A stretch of 64,000 bases of DNA. It comes from Desmodus rotundus. Its lineage: Eukaryota > Chordata > Mammalia > Chiroptera > Phyllostomidae. The notes beneath the pieces are model-generated. The model saw only the letters and a program-made list of their open reading frames with translations. It was not told where the DNA came from and searched no databases. The DNA lies in NCBI RefSeq assembly GCF_022682495.2, contig NC_071399.1, forward strand, positions 56,970,873-57,034,872, read 5' to 3'. Positions 11,638 to 22,185 of this stretch are shown here, piece after piece. How positions within the stretch are numbered: position 1 is the first letter of the stretch; each line of letters starts with the position of its first letter. A program made the position numbers and the translations under genes.

Positions 11638-13109
11638 TGTTGCAACTGATCATGGCCAGGCAGATCCACTCTTGCCTCTGGGAGACGGAAGAAAATGCGT
11701 GGAGCCGTGGGGATGCTTGACATGCCTCTATTCACGGGTGGGCGAGCTATGCACTCTGCAAGCTGCGTGTCTAACTAGTGAGAAGCCCCTACTTGTTTAA
11801 GCACTAGAGGGGAACAAAACCAGAAAAGCGCCAGAACCTTACATAAAGTAACATGATTCTGTGCATGCAGGCCCACTTCATGTTACTGGAACAGTTTATC
11901 ACACCCAGTCTTAAGGCTATGAGAACACTAGTTATCAGGCCCCTCCAAGGCTATGGGAATACTGCTCCTCTTAGTTACCCAGACACCTGGGCCAGGAAGC
12001 CAGACTGCCTGCACTTACCCTACATCCTGGCTGGTATTGTAACAGGGTGCAGCCAGGGCACCCCCAGAAAAGGATTTTAAATGGGGTCCATAACACGGGA
12101 TGTCCAGGAAATATAAAAATATAGGATGTCCTCACCTCCACAAGTCTGAACTGGGGGATGAGACACATGGAGCAGGGCCACTGAGAATTATTTTGCATAT
12201 AAACAGTTGGCCAGCTTCATACCTGATATGCAAAATGATTATTTTGCACATCTATAATAGCTGGGTAGCTTCATAGAAATGTTAATTAGCTGTGGACATG
12301 CTTTCAGCCAGGGAGTTTGCATGACTTTAACACATGGTGTAACTGGGAGGCAGCTCCCTTTTATAGCACCTGTGTGATAGCTTGGAGATGGTTCACTCCA
12401 CGCCATGGGGCTTCACTTCCATAGGGACTTACTATAGCAGCCAAGAAAAGCTGGAATAATACAGGAGTGCTGGAGATGTAGCCGATTGTGGGAGGAGTCG
12501 GAAATGGGGTTGCAGAGGAAGATTCCCACCGGGATTTAAACCCACATGCGGCATCCATGAGGGCTCTAACCACACGGGCTTAGGAAGCAGGAAAGCAGTA
12601 TATAGCAGACATGCAGACATGCAGCTCTCTTTAGCTGTTCGGAAGATCTTAAGAGAGACATTGTGGGAAAGAAAGGAGTGAAAGGACTCGTGCTGGTGAG
12701 CCATGAGAAGGTTCCACGTGGGTTTGGATTAAGAACTGGAGATTGCAGAGACACAGCTGATGGTGCTGGGAACCGCAGGAGGCCTGTCAGCTGGGCACCA
12801 ATTACTGGGAAGAACCGGGAGCTAGCTAAGCCACGAACTTCTATTTTTTTTCCCTGAGCTATGTATGGTACCCCTGACTGGGCAAAGGGGCAGGGAGGAA
12901 GGAGTGTGTTTTTGTGTGTGTTTAAGGGAATCTGGGATTTTAACAAAGACATTAAGTCATTACTCTAAATCTATATAATTTTTGAATAAACAGATCCTTT
13001 CCTTTTCACCAAACTCTGGCACTGCGAGCCATAATTCCAATTCCATGGTGGTGGGCAAAGAATTCACAGTGACAGAGGGACCCTGTAACCTCAGGTCCGT
13101 TCTGTAACA
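11638..13109 (+). other. GC-richer LTR-like block, family not recognised
   Basis: A sharp change from AT-rich L1 to GC-richer sequence lies at 11638, and it ends at the SINE near 13110. The ends read TGTTGC and GTAACA, which could be LTR termini. A TATA-like 'cccttttatagc' lies at 12356-12367 and an AATAAA at 12984-12989, in LTR order. A nearly 1.5-kb LTR with about 600 bases between TATA and AATAAA would be unusual. It could instead be a fused LTR pair or another element. Open frames inside (for example 128 residues antisense at 12566-12952) show no domain. The 3' border is blurred by the SINE. Confidence 0.4.
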
Positions 13110-13312
13110 GTATTGCTCAGTGGATTGAGCCCTAGCTTGTGAACCAAAGGGTTGCTGGTTCAAGTCCCAGTCAGGTCACGTGACTGGGTTGTGGGCCAGG
13201 TCCCTAATAGGGGGTGTGCAAGAGGCAACCACACATTGATGTTTCTCTCTCTCCCTCCCTTCCCCTCTCTCTGAAAATAAATAAATAAAATCTTTTTAAA
13301 AAAGTGAAATAA
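13110..13312 (+). mobile_element. Ves-type bat SINE
   Basis: The tRNA-derived head reads 'gctcagtggattgagc' and then a B-box-like 'ggttcaagtccc' (13155-13166). The body follows with 'gtgggccaggtccctaatag' and 'caaccacacattgatgttt'. It ends in a pyrimidine stretch and 'aaataaataaataaaatc'. The first bases of the head are degraded, so the start is approximate. Such SINEs are transcribed by RNA polymerase III from the internal A and B boxes and moved by L1. Confidence 0.9.
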
Positions 13313-13585
13313 AAAGGTAATAGAAACAGTTATAAATATGGTAGATGGTAAGCTAATTACACAAATAACCACTTTAAAGTTTATTGGTGTAAATAGATTG
13401 ATTAAAAGGCTGAACCTGTCTGAATAGATTTAAAAAATGGATACAAAATATATTGTCTATGAAAAATCTACTTTAAATATGTAGATGCAGGTAGAATAAA
13501 GTAAATGATTGAGAAAAATGTACCATGCTAACACTAATTAAAAGAAAGTTAAAGTAGGTATATTAATTTCAGATAAAACAAACTT

Positions 13586-13966
13586 TATTTTTATTTTTTT
13601 ATTGTTGTTCCAGTAGAGTTGTCTACATTTAGAAAAAAAAAATCTTCATCTCTTTCTTCTATTCCTCCTTCTCTTGTTCCTTCCCCTTAGGATTTTATAT
13701 AACCTATATTAATTAACAGGTAACAGGAGAATGCATTTATATTCACAATCCAACTTGAAATTTGCATTATGTAGACACTTCAATACAGATTTTAATCTAA
13801 GTTTATTATTCTGTGATCAATTGATTTAAATAAGTAAAATAGACTATAAATCTTTTTTTTAAACACTTGAAAGATTTCAATGACAACTTAACACATATGG
13901 AGGTATAGTAGGGGCTTACAATTTTAAAATATAACATGTTCAGAAAATATAACACTCATTATGGGA
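13586..13966 (-). repeat. Unclassified dispersed repeat, copy 2, with an L1-like tail
   Basis: This insert interrupts the L1-B ORF2 region between 'aaacaaactttat' and 'aaagaggggcattacat'. The left end on the + strand, 'tttattgttgttccag', matches the reversed 3' tail of the bat L1. A pyrimidine-rich stretch follows and then about 300 bases resembling 8060-8400. The arrangement suggests a retroposed sequence inserted in minus orientation. I cannot name the family. Confidence 0.45.
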
Positions 13967-14766
13967 AAAAGAGGGGCATTACATGATAATAAATCAATTC
14001 TGAAAGATGATATATGATATTAATGTATATATTGATAATTCTGCATCAAAACACATGAAATAAAAATTGATAGAACTTCAAGAAAAAGACAAATTTACTC
14101 TTATAGTTCAATAGTTCAACAACCCTCTAATAGTAATTCAGAGAACCAGCAGTCAGAAAATCAGTAAGGATATAGTTAAACTGAACTGTCTCATAAATCA
14201 AATGGATCTAATTGACATTTATAGAATACTTCATCCAACAACATCATAATACACACTCTTCTCAAGCTCACATTAAATATTACTAAGATGGACCACTTGC
14301 TGGGCTATAAAACACATCTTAACACATTTAAAAGAATAGATACAATGCAAAGTATGATATCAGACTTCACAGAATTAAAGCAGAAATACTAATAGGAAGA
14401 TAGCTAGATAATCCCAAAGTTTTTAAATTGATATTATACTTGTAAATAACACACAGGTCAAAAAAAATTCTTAAGAGGAATTTAAAAATATTTTAACTAA
14501 ATTAATATGAAAATATAAGCTATTGATATTTGTATGATGCAGCAAAAGTAATTCTTAGGGGAAAATTTACAGTATAGAATGCATAAACTAGAAAGAAAAA
14601 AATCTAAAAGCAATCATCTAAGCTTCATATTATGGAACAAAATGTAAAGAGCAAATTAAATCCAAAGTAAACAAAAGGAAATAAATAATAAAAAAAATCA
14701 AGGCAGAGATTTATGAAATTAAAAATGGGAAAACAATACAAAAATTGACAAAACCAAAAGCTAATT

Positions 14767-15280
14767 TGTTATGAAGTTTTCAAATTAATACTTGTTAGGA
14801 TCTAGATGGTGGTTTAACAACTGACTAATGAGAAATTGAAATAGCAAAGTTTATTAATTACAGGTTCTGGAGGAAGAACCAGGAATGCCTTGAGGGTCTA
14901 CATAGGACGGTCAGGGCAGAAGGCAGAAAGAGAGAGATAGAACTGGGTGCATGTTCCTTTGTTAGAGTCTGGTAGTAGTGTTTTGAAGTCTAAGGTCAAT
15001 TCAAACCAGAAGAGTAGGGTCCATAAACCCCATGAGGTTTTATCTGCAAGGTGCATCCGAGGAAAGTGCTGGGAGGCTAGGAAGACGAGATCAGAAGGGC
15101 TGTTGGAGAAGTTGTATTTGAAACGTACATTTACTTGTAAACCTGTGGGGAATTATCTAGGCCATGGGTTTGCATGAGAGGTAAGTAAGTGTCAGTTTAA
15201 AATTAATGCAGGCCACATGGCCAAACAAAATAGATGTTGAAGCAGGAATACCATGAAGTAACATAGCTAAACTCTGGACA
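14767..15280 (-). mobile_element. Solo ERV-type LTR in L1-B
   Basis: On the minus strand the element begins TGTCCAGAG and ends CTTCATAACA. An AATAAA lies about 80 bases before the 3' end, shown on the + strand as 'gcaaagtttattaatta' near 14840. It splits the L1 phrase 'aaaagctggttctttg': the left flank ends in 'taatt' and the right flank starts 'tggtt', which fits a 5-bp target duplication with two transitions on the left. There is no internal retroviral region, so this is a solo LTR left by recombination. Confidence 0.65.
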
Positions 15281-15584
15281 TGGTTCTTTGAAAATAAATT
15301 TGATAAACCTCTAACCAGTTAAACCAAGCAAAAAAGAGAGAACACATTTTTTATGTTCATAATTTTAATATTAGAAATTAAAGAGAAGCTATCGCTTCTA
15401 ATCCCATGGGCATTACACAGGTAATACGAGCAGCAATACTATGACCACCTCTATGGCCACAAATGGAATAACTTAGATGAAGTGTACCAATTCGTTGAAA
15501 CATACAATTTACCAAACATCACACAGGACAAATAGATAATTTAAATAAGCGTCTATTTAAAAACTCCATAAGTAAAAACTTTCT

Positions 15585-15800
15585 TTTTTTTTTCTTAAAG
15601 ATCTTATTTATTTATTTTTAGAGAGAGGGGAAGGAAAGGAGAAAGAGAGGGAGAGAAACATCAATGCATGGTTGTCTCTTGTGCACTCCCTACCAGGGAC
15701 CTGGCCTGCAACCCAGGCATGTGTCCTGACTGGGAATCAAACCAGCGACCCTTTGGTTGGCAGGCAGGCACTCAATCCACTGAGCCACACCATCCAGGGC
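15585..15800 (-). mobile_element. Ves-type bat SINE with perfect target duplication
   Basis: On the + strand it begins with the reversed A-rich tail (T run, 'atttatttatttttagagag') and ends in the reversed head 'ccactgagccacaccatcc'. The 12-base sequence 'taaaaactttct' occurs on both sides (15573-15584 and 15801-15812), and removing the SINE restores L1-B. The B-box region reads, reversed, 'gggaatcaaaccagcgacc'. Confidence 0.95.
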
Positions 15801-16054
15801 TAAAAACTTTCTAAATCAGAAAGCACTAAGATAAATTGTTTCACTGGTGAATTCTACCCAACATTAAAAGAATAAATGATACCAATTTTCTACAGTCTGT
15901 TTCTAAAAATGAAAACAGAAGGAATACCTTCTAACTCACTGTATGCATTCAGCATTACTTTAATACCAAAATAAATATTGCAAAAAAGAAAAATTGCATA
16001 CCAATATCCTAGGAGCATCATTGCAAAATTACAAAATAAAATGATAATAAATCA

Positions 16055-16215
16055 AATCCAACATTTCATCAAATGATTTCTCTGCAGCTATTGATGTGAT
16101 TATTTGATTTTTCTTCTTTAACCTCTTGATGGATTTGATTTACATATCCATCAAGATGGATGAATTACATATATTGATACCTGAATGTTGGACCAGCCTT
16201 AAATATTGAGGAAAA
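16055..16215 (-). mobile_element. Inverted segment of L1-B
   Basis: Up to about 16054 the L1 reads in sense ('aataaatcaaatccaacat'). From there to about 16215 it reads as antisense L1 ('agctattgatgtgattattt', 'ttggaccagcctt'). The reverse complement of this piece is the ORF2 segment expected to come next. This is therefore a local inversion of about 160 bases inside the element, not a second insertion. Confidence 0.6.
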
Positions 16216-16442
16216 AATACCACTTGGTTGTGGTGTGCAATTATTTCTATTATATAGATATGATATCACAGAAAGGTATAACTATAGAGACAGTAAAAAG
16301 ATAAGTGTCTGCCAGGAGTTATTGTGGGAAGGGTGGAGGGGCTGTGAATAGGTAAAACTGTGAATTTATACTATATAATGTTGTAATAGTAGATAGACAA
16401 ATTATGCTGTTGGTAAAACCCATATATCTACACAACATAAAG

Positions 16443-16646
16443 CACAGGTGTCAAACACAAGGGCTGCGGGATGAACCCAGCCCTCCACCTTGTTTTATCT
16501 GGCCCAGCACCTCGTTTCTACCTGGCAGCAGTGCTGAGCTCTCACTTAAGGAGTTGCATTTACACAGTCCTAAAATTACATTCGGCCCTTCAAAGGCAAC
16601 TGCGAGGCTGATGTGGCCCCCAGTGAAAATGAGTTTGACACTCTTC
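16443..16646. mobile_element. hAT-type MITE with perfect 8-bp target duplication
   Basis: The 204-base element has ends 'cacaggtgtcaaac' and 'gtttgacactcttc' that form a short inverted repeat sharing GTGTCAAAC. It is flanked by 'acataaag' on both sides (16435-16442 and 16647-16654). An 8-bp duplication is the hallmark of hAT transposases. Removing it rejoins the L1 3' UTR ('acaacataaag' followed by 'agtaaactctaat'). It has no coding capacity, so it was moved in trans. The interior is GC-richer than its surroundings. Confidence 0.85.
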
Positions 16647-16954
16647 ACATAAAGAGTAAACTCTAATTCAAACTGTGTGTTTTATGTAATAAGGTATCAG
16701 CAGTGCTTCATCAGTTGTAACGAATATACCACAACAATACAAGATACTAGTAACAGAGAAAACAGAGGTTGGAGAGAGAGAATGTATGTGTGAACTGCTC
16801 AATTTTAATGTACTTCAAGTTGCTATAAAAATATAGTCTATTAATTAAAAAGTGGTAAAAGATTGGTCTAAAGATTTATTGAATATCTATTATAATCATA
16901 AACTTAATTGGTTACTATAATTCATAAATAATATAATTAATAAATAACTGATCA

Positions 16955-17135
16955 GTACTTTGAATTGATAAAGTGGTTTATTCATTATATGTTTTTCTTC
17001 TGAAGAAACACTGAAAAAAGGCATAACATTTATTTTTAGCTCCATTTCATAGATTAAAAAAATGAGTAGTGCCCTAGCCTAATTCTGATTAGAAATCGGG
17101 TGCAGAACAAAGCTTTTTAACTTCAGCCCCCAGCT
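16955..17135 (-). mobile_element. Possible MIR SINE fragment
   Basis: Weak antisense MIR wording is present: 'aaagtggtttattcattat', 'ctccatttcatagatta', and a following 'agaaatcgggtgcagaac' that would be the tRNA-like part. The match is degraded and could be chance. Confidence 0.4.
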
Positions 17136-17924
17136 AGAATGTAGTGATAGATTCATATTCTTGTTAGAACACTGGAGTCATTCCTTGGATACTAAAAGGC
17201 TAAGACACTAGGCAACTGTCAAACAATCATATCTATAAGTCATTTAAAATTAGATTTGAAGAAAGGAATGCTTAATTAAGAAAGTGAAATTTGAAATTTT
17301 ACCTTTAATATCCATTTTCAATATATATTTCAGTCATTATAACAATTCAAGGAAAATAATTTGAAGTAATTTTAAATAGGTCAATTTTGCACACTTAATG
17401 ATTTTTTATTTCCTGTTATTTATTACAAATATTCAATTTATAAATATATTTGAATTTGAGAGTTTTGAAAAACTCCAAATAACCAAAATCAGAATACCTA
17501 AAATCAAGAGTATCAAAATGAACAAAATAATTTATCAAATGTTACTCTTATTAATAGCACAATAGTTTCTTGTACAATAATAGAGTTTTTATGAGGCTTT
17601 ACATACTTTCTTAGCACTCTGTGTAAATTAAAATTTTTAATTTAATTTATTGGGGTGAAATTTCTGGTTTCATAAATTTATATCATTTTAAGCTAGTTCC
17701 TCCTCATTTATCCCTCATTTCCTTCCTTCCATTTACCTCCCTTCCTTTCTACCACCCTCCCTTTCTCTTTTTTCTTTCTTTCCTTCTGTTTTTCTTTCTT
17801 TTATTTCTTTGTACTTTTCTTTATTCAATGTGAAGAAGATAACTAATACCGTAATAAAAGTCTCCAAAAATGTCAACTGAACAAAGATGTATCAAGTCAA
17901 AATGAGATTACAGGAATAATGTCA
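17136..17924. other. AT-rich DNA with a pyrimidine-rich stretch
   Basis: There is no gene or nameable repeat. At about 17695-17820 a C/T-rich stretch of imperfect TTCC and TTTC units forms low-complexity DNA. Confidence 0.4.
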
Positions 17925-18070
17925 TATTAGCATAGTGTTTTACATATGCCAGGCTCTATTTTAAGTGTATTTACATAAGCTAGTTTATTTAATCCTTATC
18001 TTAGGTTTTATTACTGGTTTTGCAACCTGTCAAAAACACAGAGAATGCTGGGATCCAAACCTACATGTTT
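17925..18070 (-). mobile_element. MIR SINE
   Basis: The antisense MIR order is clear: 'catatgccaggctctattt', 'tttatttaatccttatctta', then 'gctgggatccaaacctac', the reversed tRNA-like B-box part. This is one of the ancient mammalian tRNA-derived SINEs. Confidence 0.7.
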
Positions 18071-18150
18071 ATTTTTGGATTCTGCATTCTTAGTCACTAC
18101 AATTTACTCTCAAATGAAGAAATTTTTTCCAGAAACAGAAATTTTATACA

Positions 18151-18202
18151 TACACACACACACACATATACACATACACACACATATATATACATATATA
18201 TG
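18151..18202. repeat. (CA)n/(TA)n compound microsatellite
   Basis: Alternating purine-pyrimidine DNA made of CA runs broken by TA units. It explains the histidine/threonine-rich open frame crossing it. Confidence 0.9.
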
Positions 18203-18254
18203 AACATGTAGCTTATATTTTATATAATGTACATTACTGCCCTCTTTTTTAGAA

Positions 18255-18560
18255 GTAGTCATTTTTTATTGTTGTTCTATTAAAGTTGTCTCAATTCTCC
18301 CCCTTGTTTCTCTCCCTTGCCCCACCCACCTGCTTCCTCACAGTCAGCTGTCACCATGTTATCCATGTCCATGGTCATTCATACATGTTCTGGACTCACC
18401 CTTCCCCTTCTTTCCTCCCTTATCCTCCTCCCCCGCCCCTCTGGTTGCTCTCAGTCTGTTCATTGTTTCCATGCCTCTGGTTCTAGTTTGCTTATTTGTT
18501 TGTTTTGTTTATTAGGTTCTTATCATAGATGAGATCATATGGTATTGCTATCTTCTTAAT
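18255..18560 (-). mobile_element. L1 3'-end fragment (5'-truncated)
   Basis: The + strand shows the reversed bat L1 3' UTR: 'ttttttattgttgttctatt', the C-rich strand of the polypurine tract, 'tctggttgctctcagtctgt', 'gtttattaggttcttatc' and 'gatgagatcatatggtatt'. The same order is found at the left end of the long antisense L1 at 39.4 kb. It stops before the ORF2 stop codon, so only the 3' UTR was copied. Confidence 0.8.
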
Positions 18561-20595
18561 AATTAAAATAACAATACTTATAATGAAATCTTAAAATGTT
18601 AAAACACAAAATAATATTCAAAAGTGTTTTCTTAGTAAGAAAGTTTATGTTGCTGCTGTTTGCTTAGTGTGTGTGTGTAAGGAGGGAGGAGGGGGAGTTA
18701 GAATTACAAAAGAAACCAAGTACCATTGTCCTTACATGCTTACAAAAAATAATATATAATTAATATGACAAATTATAGATATTATTGGAAAAGTCATAAC
18801 TGTTTCATACTAAAATGCCAGAGTACCAATTTAGCAATTGTGAAATCAAATAATTAACAAATGGTTTTCATTTGTGCCATGTATTTTCAGAGTAAAGTTG
18901 TAAATATGAATGTAACTATTGTGCTAACAATTTTAAATAAAGGCAAAAATCTAAGAAGAAATAGCTGGAGTAGTTTAGAGTAACCAGATAAGAAATTACA
19001 ACAAATAACTTCAGGTCAAGGCTCCAGTGCTATAATGATTTTAAATTAGAACACAACGTTTCTGAGATAGGTTGCTCATTTAACACTTTTAGGATCTGTC
19101 AATAAAATCACATTTGGTATGAAAGAGCCTATTTATTTTGATTACAACCTAAACCCCCAATGAAATGCTGACACAGAGGCCAGCAATAACACTTGACGAA
19201 CCAAATGCTTGGCAAGCTATTGTGTATCATTGAGGATTCAAATGGCAAAACAAAAAAAGACTTGGAAATGTCAATGCCACTTGCTTAATTCCATATGTGC
19301 ACTTTAAAAATAACTGTTCTACAAAGGTTGGGAAGTTTTAGATATCACCAACTGATTAGGGAGTCTCTGTAGCTTTTAGATGTACCCGTTAGATAGAAAT
19401 CACAAGTTATCCACACCCATCATGAAATAAACTTTCTAATTCAACCTTCTGCATTGGTTAAATATCTGATAAAATTTGAAGGAAATATATCTTGTTTGTC
19501 ATTAGAGAAAAATGGATACTTATAATAAACTGTTGACTCTAAACAATTTAAGTTCTTTAATAAGATATGTACATAGTCAATTTAAGGCAAACATTTTTAA
19601 TATACTTGTTGTTTTCTTTCCTGAAATCCATAAATTGTGTAGTTGTCTACTAAAACAAGAATAGTTCTCTAATAAAGTTGGACCTTCTTTAAAAATTGTT
19701 CACTCTATAATTTAAATCAACCATTTAATTCAACAGAAAATGTTGAAGATGAATGTCAGATTGGCTAGAGAATGAGTAAGTAATCATAAATTCTGTGGTG
19801 AATATAACAAAATGATTAGCAAACAGCTAAATGAACAAAAGGTAAATAAAGCTAGATTCTCAAGCAAATTCCATCATTTTATTAAGAAGGAAAGCTTGAG
19901 AAAAAAGATCCTAAAAAGTCCTATCTCTATTGCAACCAGTATCAGGGTCCTGAAATGTAGAAGTCCAATCCTTCAGGTATTATAAACAGACAGGAAAATG
20001 TTTTGATGCTAGAGGCTATGTATTTAGAAATTACATAATAACTTTATTTAGAAACAGACCCCATTTTGGTCTTGTGGTATGTCGACCTAAAAGCATTTTC
20101 TACTTCCCAGCAAGCTTCAGGGATTTCCTGTTCCTTAATTATCACTCATTGTGTCTTTTGAGTATTTGTCTACATACACTGATTTTGAGAAAGATAGGTG
20201 TTTGGGATTTTACAATACAGAATCCCTAACTCCAGACCTGATTTCATTGTAAACACAAAAGAAAAGAAAGGAGTCTAGATAAGGTTAAAATTGGATTTTC
20301 ACTTTCCTAAATATACTAGATATAATCTTCACTGAATAAGGTCCTAATTATTTTTTTAAATTTTGCTTTCTGGGACACTTGAACATATGCAGTGAAGGTA
20401 GAAATGAGTTGGGATTGCTTGAGTCTTTTGTCTGAATCTCTGCAATTATGACAAAATAATTTAGGGAATTAAGGAGTGAGAATAACAACAGTGACTCAGG
20501 AAGTATTCATACTTTTTCCATTTTTTATAAGTTGGGGAAAAAAGTCTATGGTTACATTTGAATAAAACTTCATCTTATATGAGATCAAATGTTTT
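18561..20595. other. Repeat-poor, gene-free DNA
   Basis: About 2 kb with no retroelement that I recognise and no open frame of note. The section 19150-19310 is less AT-rich and looks like unique sequence. It could hold conserved non-coding DNA, but nothing in the sequence alone shows that. Confidence 0.35.
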
Positions 20596-20599
20596 ATCA

Positions 20600-20935
20600 G
20601 GGAGAAAAATGGTTTTCCTTCTTCAGTTCTTGGTTCTCTGGATGGTCTAATATAATTAGATTGACAGAAGACAAATTAACAGAAAAACAATTAATTTTGT
20701 ATGAAGGGGAAGCCTAAAGATAAGCGGTTCTCCAACAGTCAAGTATTTGAGGCTTATATGCCTGAGCTAAGAAGTGGGAAAGGCTCTGAGTCTCAAATTC
20801 ACAGGAGGATGGGAATAGCCAATGTTTGGTTAAGAAATATTTGCTATGCCAGGATGATAACTCCTTCTGGTATAAAGTTGTCTCTGGTCTCTGGTAATAA
20901 ACTCTCTTCCTGGTACAAGCCTCCTATCTAAATTG
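20600..20935. other. Possible LTR fragment, family not recognised
   Basis: A GC-shifted block contains 'gattgacagaagacaaatt' and later 'ggtaataaactctcttcc', the latter resembling a polyadenylation region. The wording recalls ERVL-class LTRs, but I cannot place it firmly. The 76-residue frame inside has no domain. Confidence 0.3.
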
Positions 20936-21094
20936 TTTTAGGCAATTGAGGAAGAATTAAATAAAAACAAATAAAAAACAAATAAATATTCTTCCTGAAT
21001 TAGGCTTTGATTGCCTTCAGCTCAAAATAATCCACATACTAAAGCAGCTTTATTTTAGGATCAAGTATTCTGCTTGCTCTGCCCTCTCTCTCTG

Positions 21095-21300
21095 TTTCAC
21101 AGATAATAGTTAATATTTTTATCATCATATTTTTAGATAACAACATTACAGTATTACATTATCTTCTTTCAATACATCTTTGGAAGATGTATTATATTTG
21201 CCATATTAAAGGTGAGTGAATTTATTACAGAGAGGGTGAAAAATTATCAAAGTCATGTAGTCATTTAATAATGGAATCTAGATCAAACTCAGGCACTGTC
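21095..21300 (-). mobile_element. MIR SINE
   Basis: Antisense MIR sequence in order: 'attacattatcttctttcaa', 'aggtgagtgaatttatta', 'cagagagggtgaaaaattat', 'gtagtcatttaataatggaa' and 'tagatcaaactcaggcactg'. It is diverged but collinear over about 200 bases. Confidence 0.65.
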
Positions 21301-21309
21301 TGTCAAGAG

Positions 21310-21800
21310 CTAGAAAGGTAGTATCAAAGAAAAATTGCACTGGACTAGTTAAACAGACGAGGAAGACTTTATTAAAAACCGTTACAATGGGGAGAGAGAT
21401 TGAACCCAACTTTTCTGAACCAAAAGACAGGAGAGTTTTTTAAAGTGCAGGAGTGAGCTAGGGGAAATGTGTTAGAAAATGTGGAAGGGTTGGTCCATGT
21501 GATTACATCATTGGTGGTTACTCATTGGCATTAATCTAAGTCAGTCTCCTACCCTCCCACAGAGACCTGGAGACAAAAGCATTATCTTTCTTGATATCTT
21601 TATTTCAAAAGGATGGCCACCATGTCCTGGAGAAAGACTTTTCTTAGCTGTAAAACTGTCAGGAGAGTGGAAAAATATTTACATCTCAAAGGGACATAGA
21701 CATAATTTACAATTGCAAATGTACAATTTCAAATGAAGTACATGCTCCCAGAAAAGAAGGTCAGGGGATTATAATCAGGAAGAAACCTGCCTAAAATTTA
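21310..21800 (-). mobile_element. ERVL/MLT2-like LTR fragment
   Basis: The + strand reads like a reversed LTR: 'gaagactttattaaaaaccg' holds the reversed polyadenylation signal. It continues with 'ccatgtgattacatcattgg', 'cctaccctcccacagagac' and 'aaagggacatagacataa', in the order typical of old MLT2-type LTRs. No retroviral genes flank it. Ends are blurred. Confidence 0.5.
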
Positions 21801-21844
21801 GTTATGATGATGGGAATATTTAGGTCAGCTTTCAAAAGATCATG

Positions 21845-21985
21845 GATAGTTGAATAGATGGATAGCTGGATGTATGGTTGGATGAATAAGTTGATGGGTG
21901 GATGAATAACTTAAAGCAAACAGGGCCTTTGTAAAGAAGAAGAGGAAGGAGAAGGAGGAAAAAAAGAAGGAAGAAGAAGGTGACA
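21845..21985. repeat. Simple repeats: degenerate (TGGA)n and a GA-rich tract
   Basis: From 21845 to 21910 imperfect TGGATGGATG units appear. From 21938 to 21982 the strand is almost entirely purine ('gaagaagaggaaggagaagg'). Confidence 0.8.
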
Positions 21986-22083
21986 ACCATGGTGGCCTTT
22001 AGATACAATATAGTTATCCTTGTTTATGACAAACTTCTCCTAGGCAAACACATGTATAGCTTGGCGTACTTTGCTGAAAGGTC

Positions 22084-22133
22084 TATATATATATAGACCT
22101 TTATAGGCATAGATACAAAGGTTTTATATAAAG

Positions 22134-22185
<52 letters not shown>

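Larger units (their letters stand above)
11450..16855 (+). mobile_element. L1-B: ancient sense L1, opened by several later insertions
   Basis: L1 sequence is found in pieces that read on in order: the inter-ORF region (11450-11637), the start of ORF2 (about 13320-13585), the ORF2 endonuclease and following region (about 13967-14766), ORF2 again (15281-15584, 15801-16054), and an L1M-type 3' UTR (16230-16442, 16655-16855) ending near 'aaaatatagtctatt'. The gaps are filled by an LTR-like block plus SINE, an unclassified repeat, an LTR, a SINE and a hAT-type MITE. Three of these have target duplications. The divergence of the L1 is high, so it is the oldest layer. No ORF survives. Confidence 0.75.

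Noticed and set aside
12566..12952. 128-residue frame on - in the GC-richer block
   Set aside because: Higher GC makes stops rarer. There is no domain, no plausible start context and an overlapping + frame of 64 residues. It lies in an LTR-like block.
13110..13185. tRNA-like sequence with A and B boxes
   Set aside because: It continues into a SINE body and tail and cannot fold as a full tRNA. The other SINEs here have the same origin.
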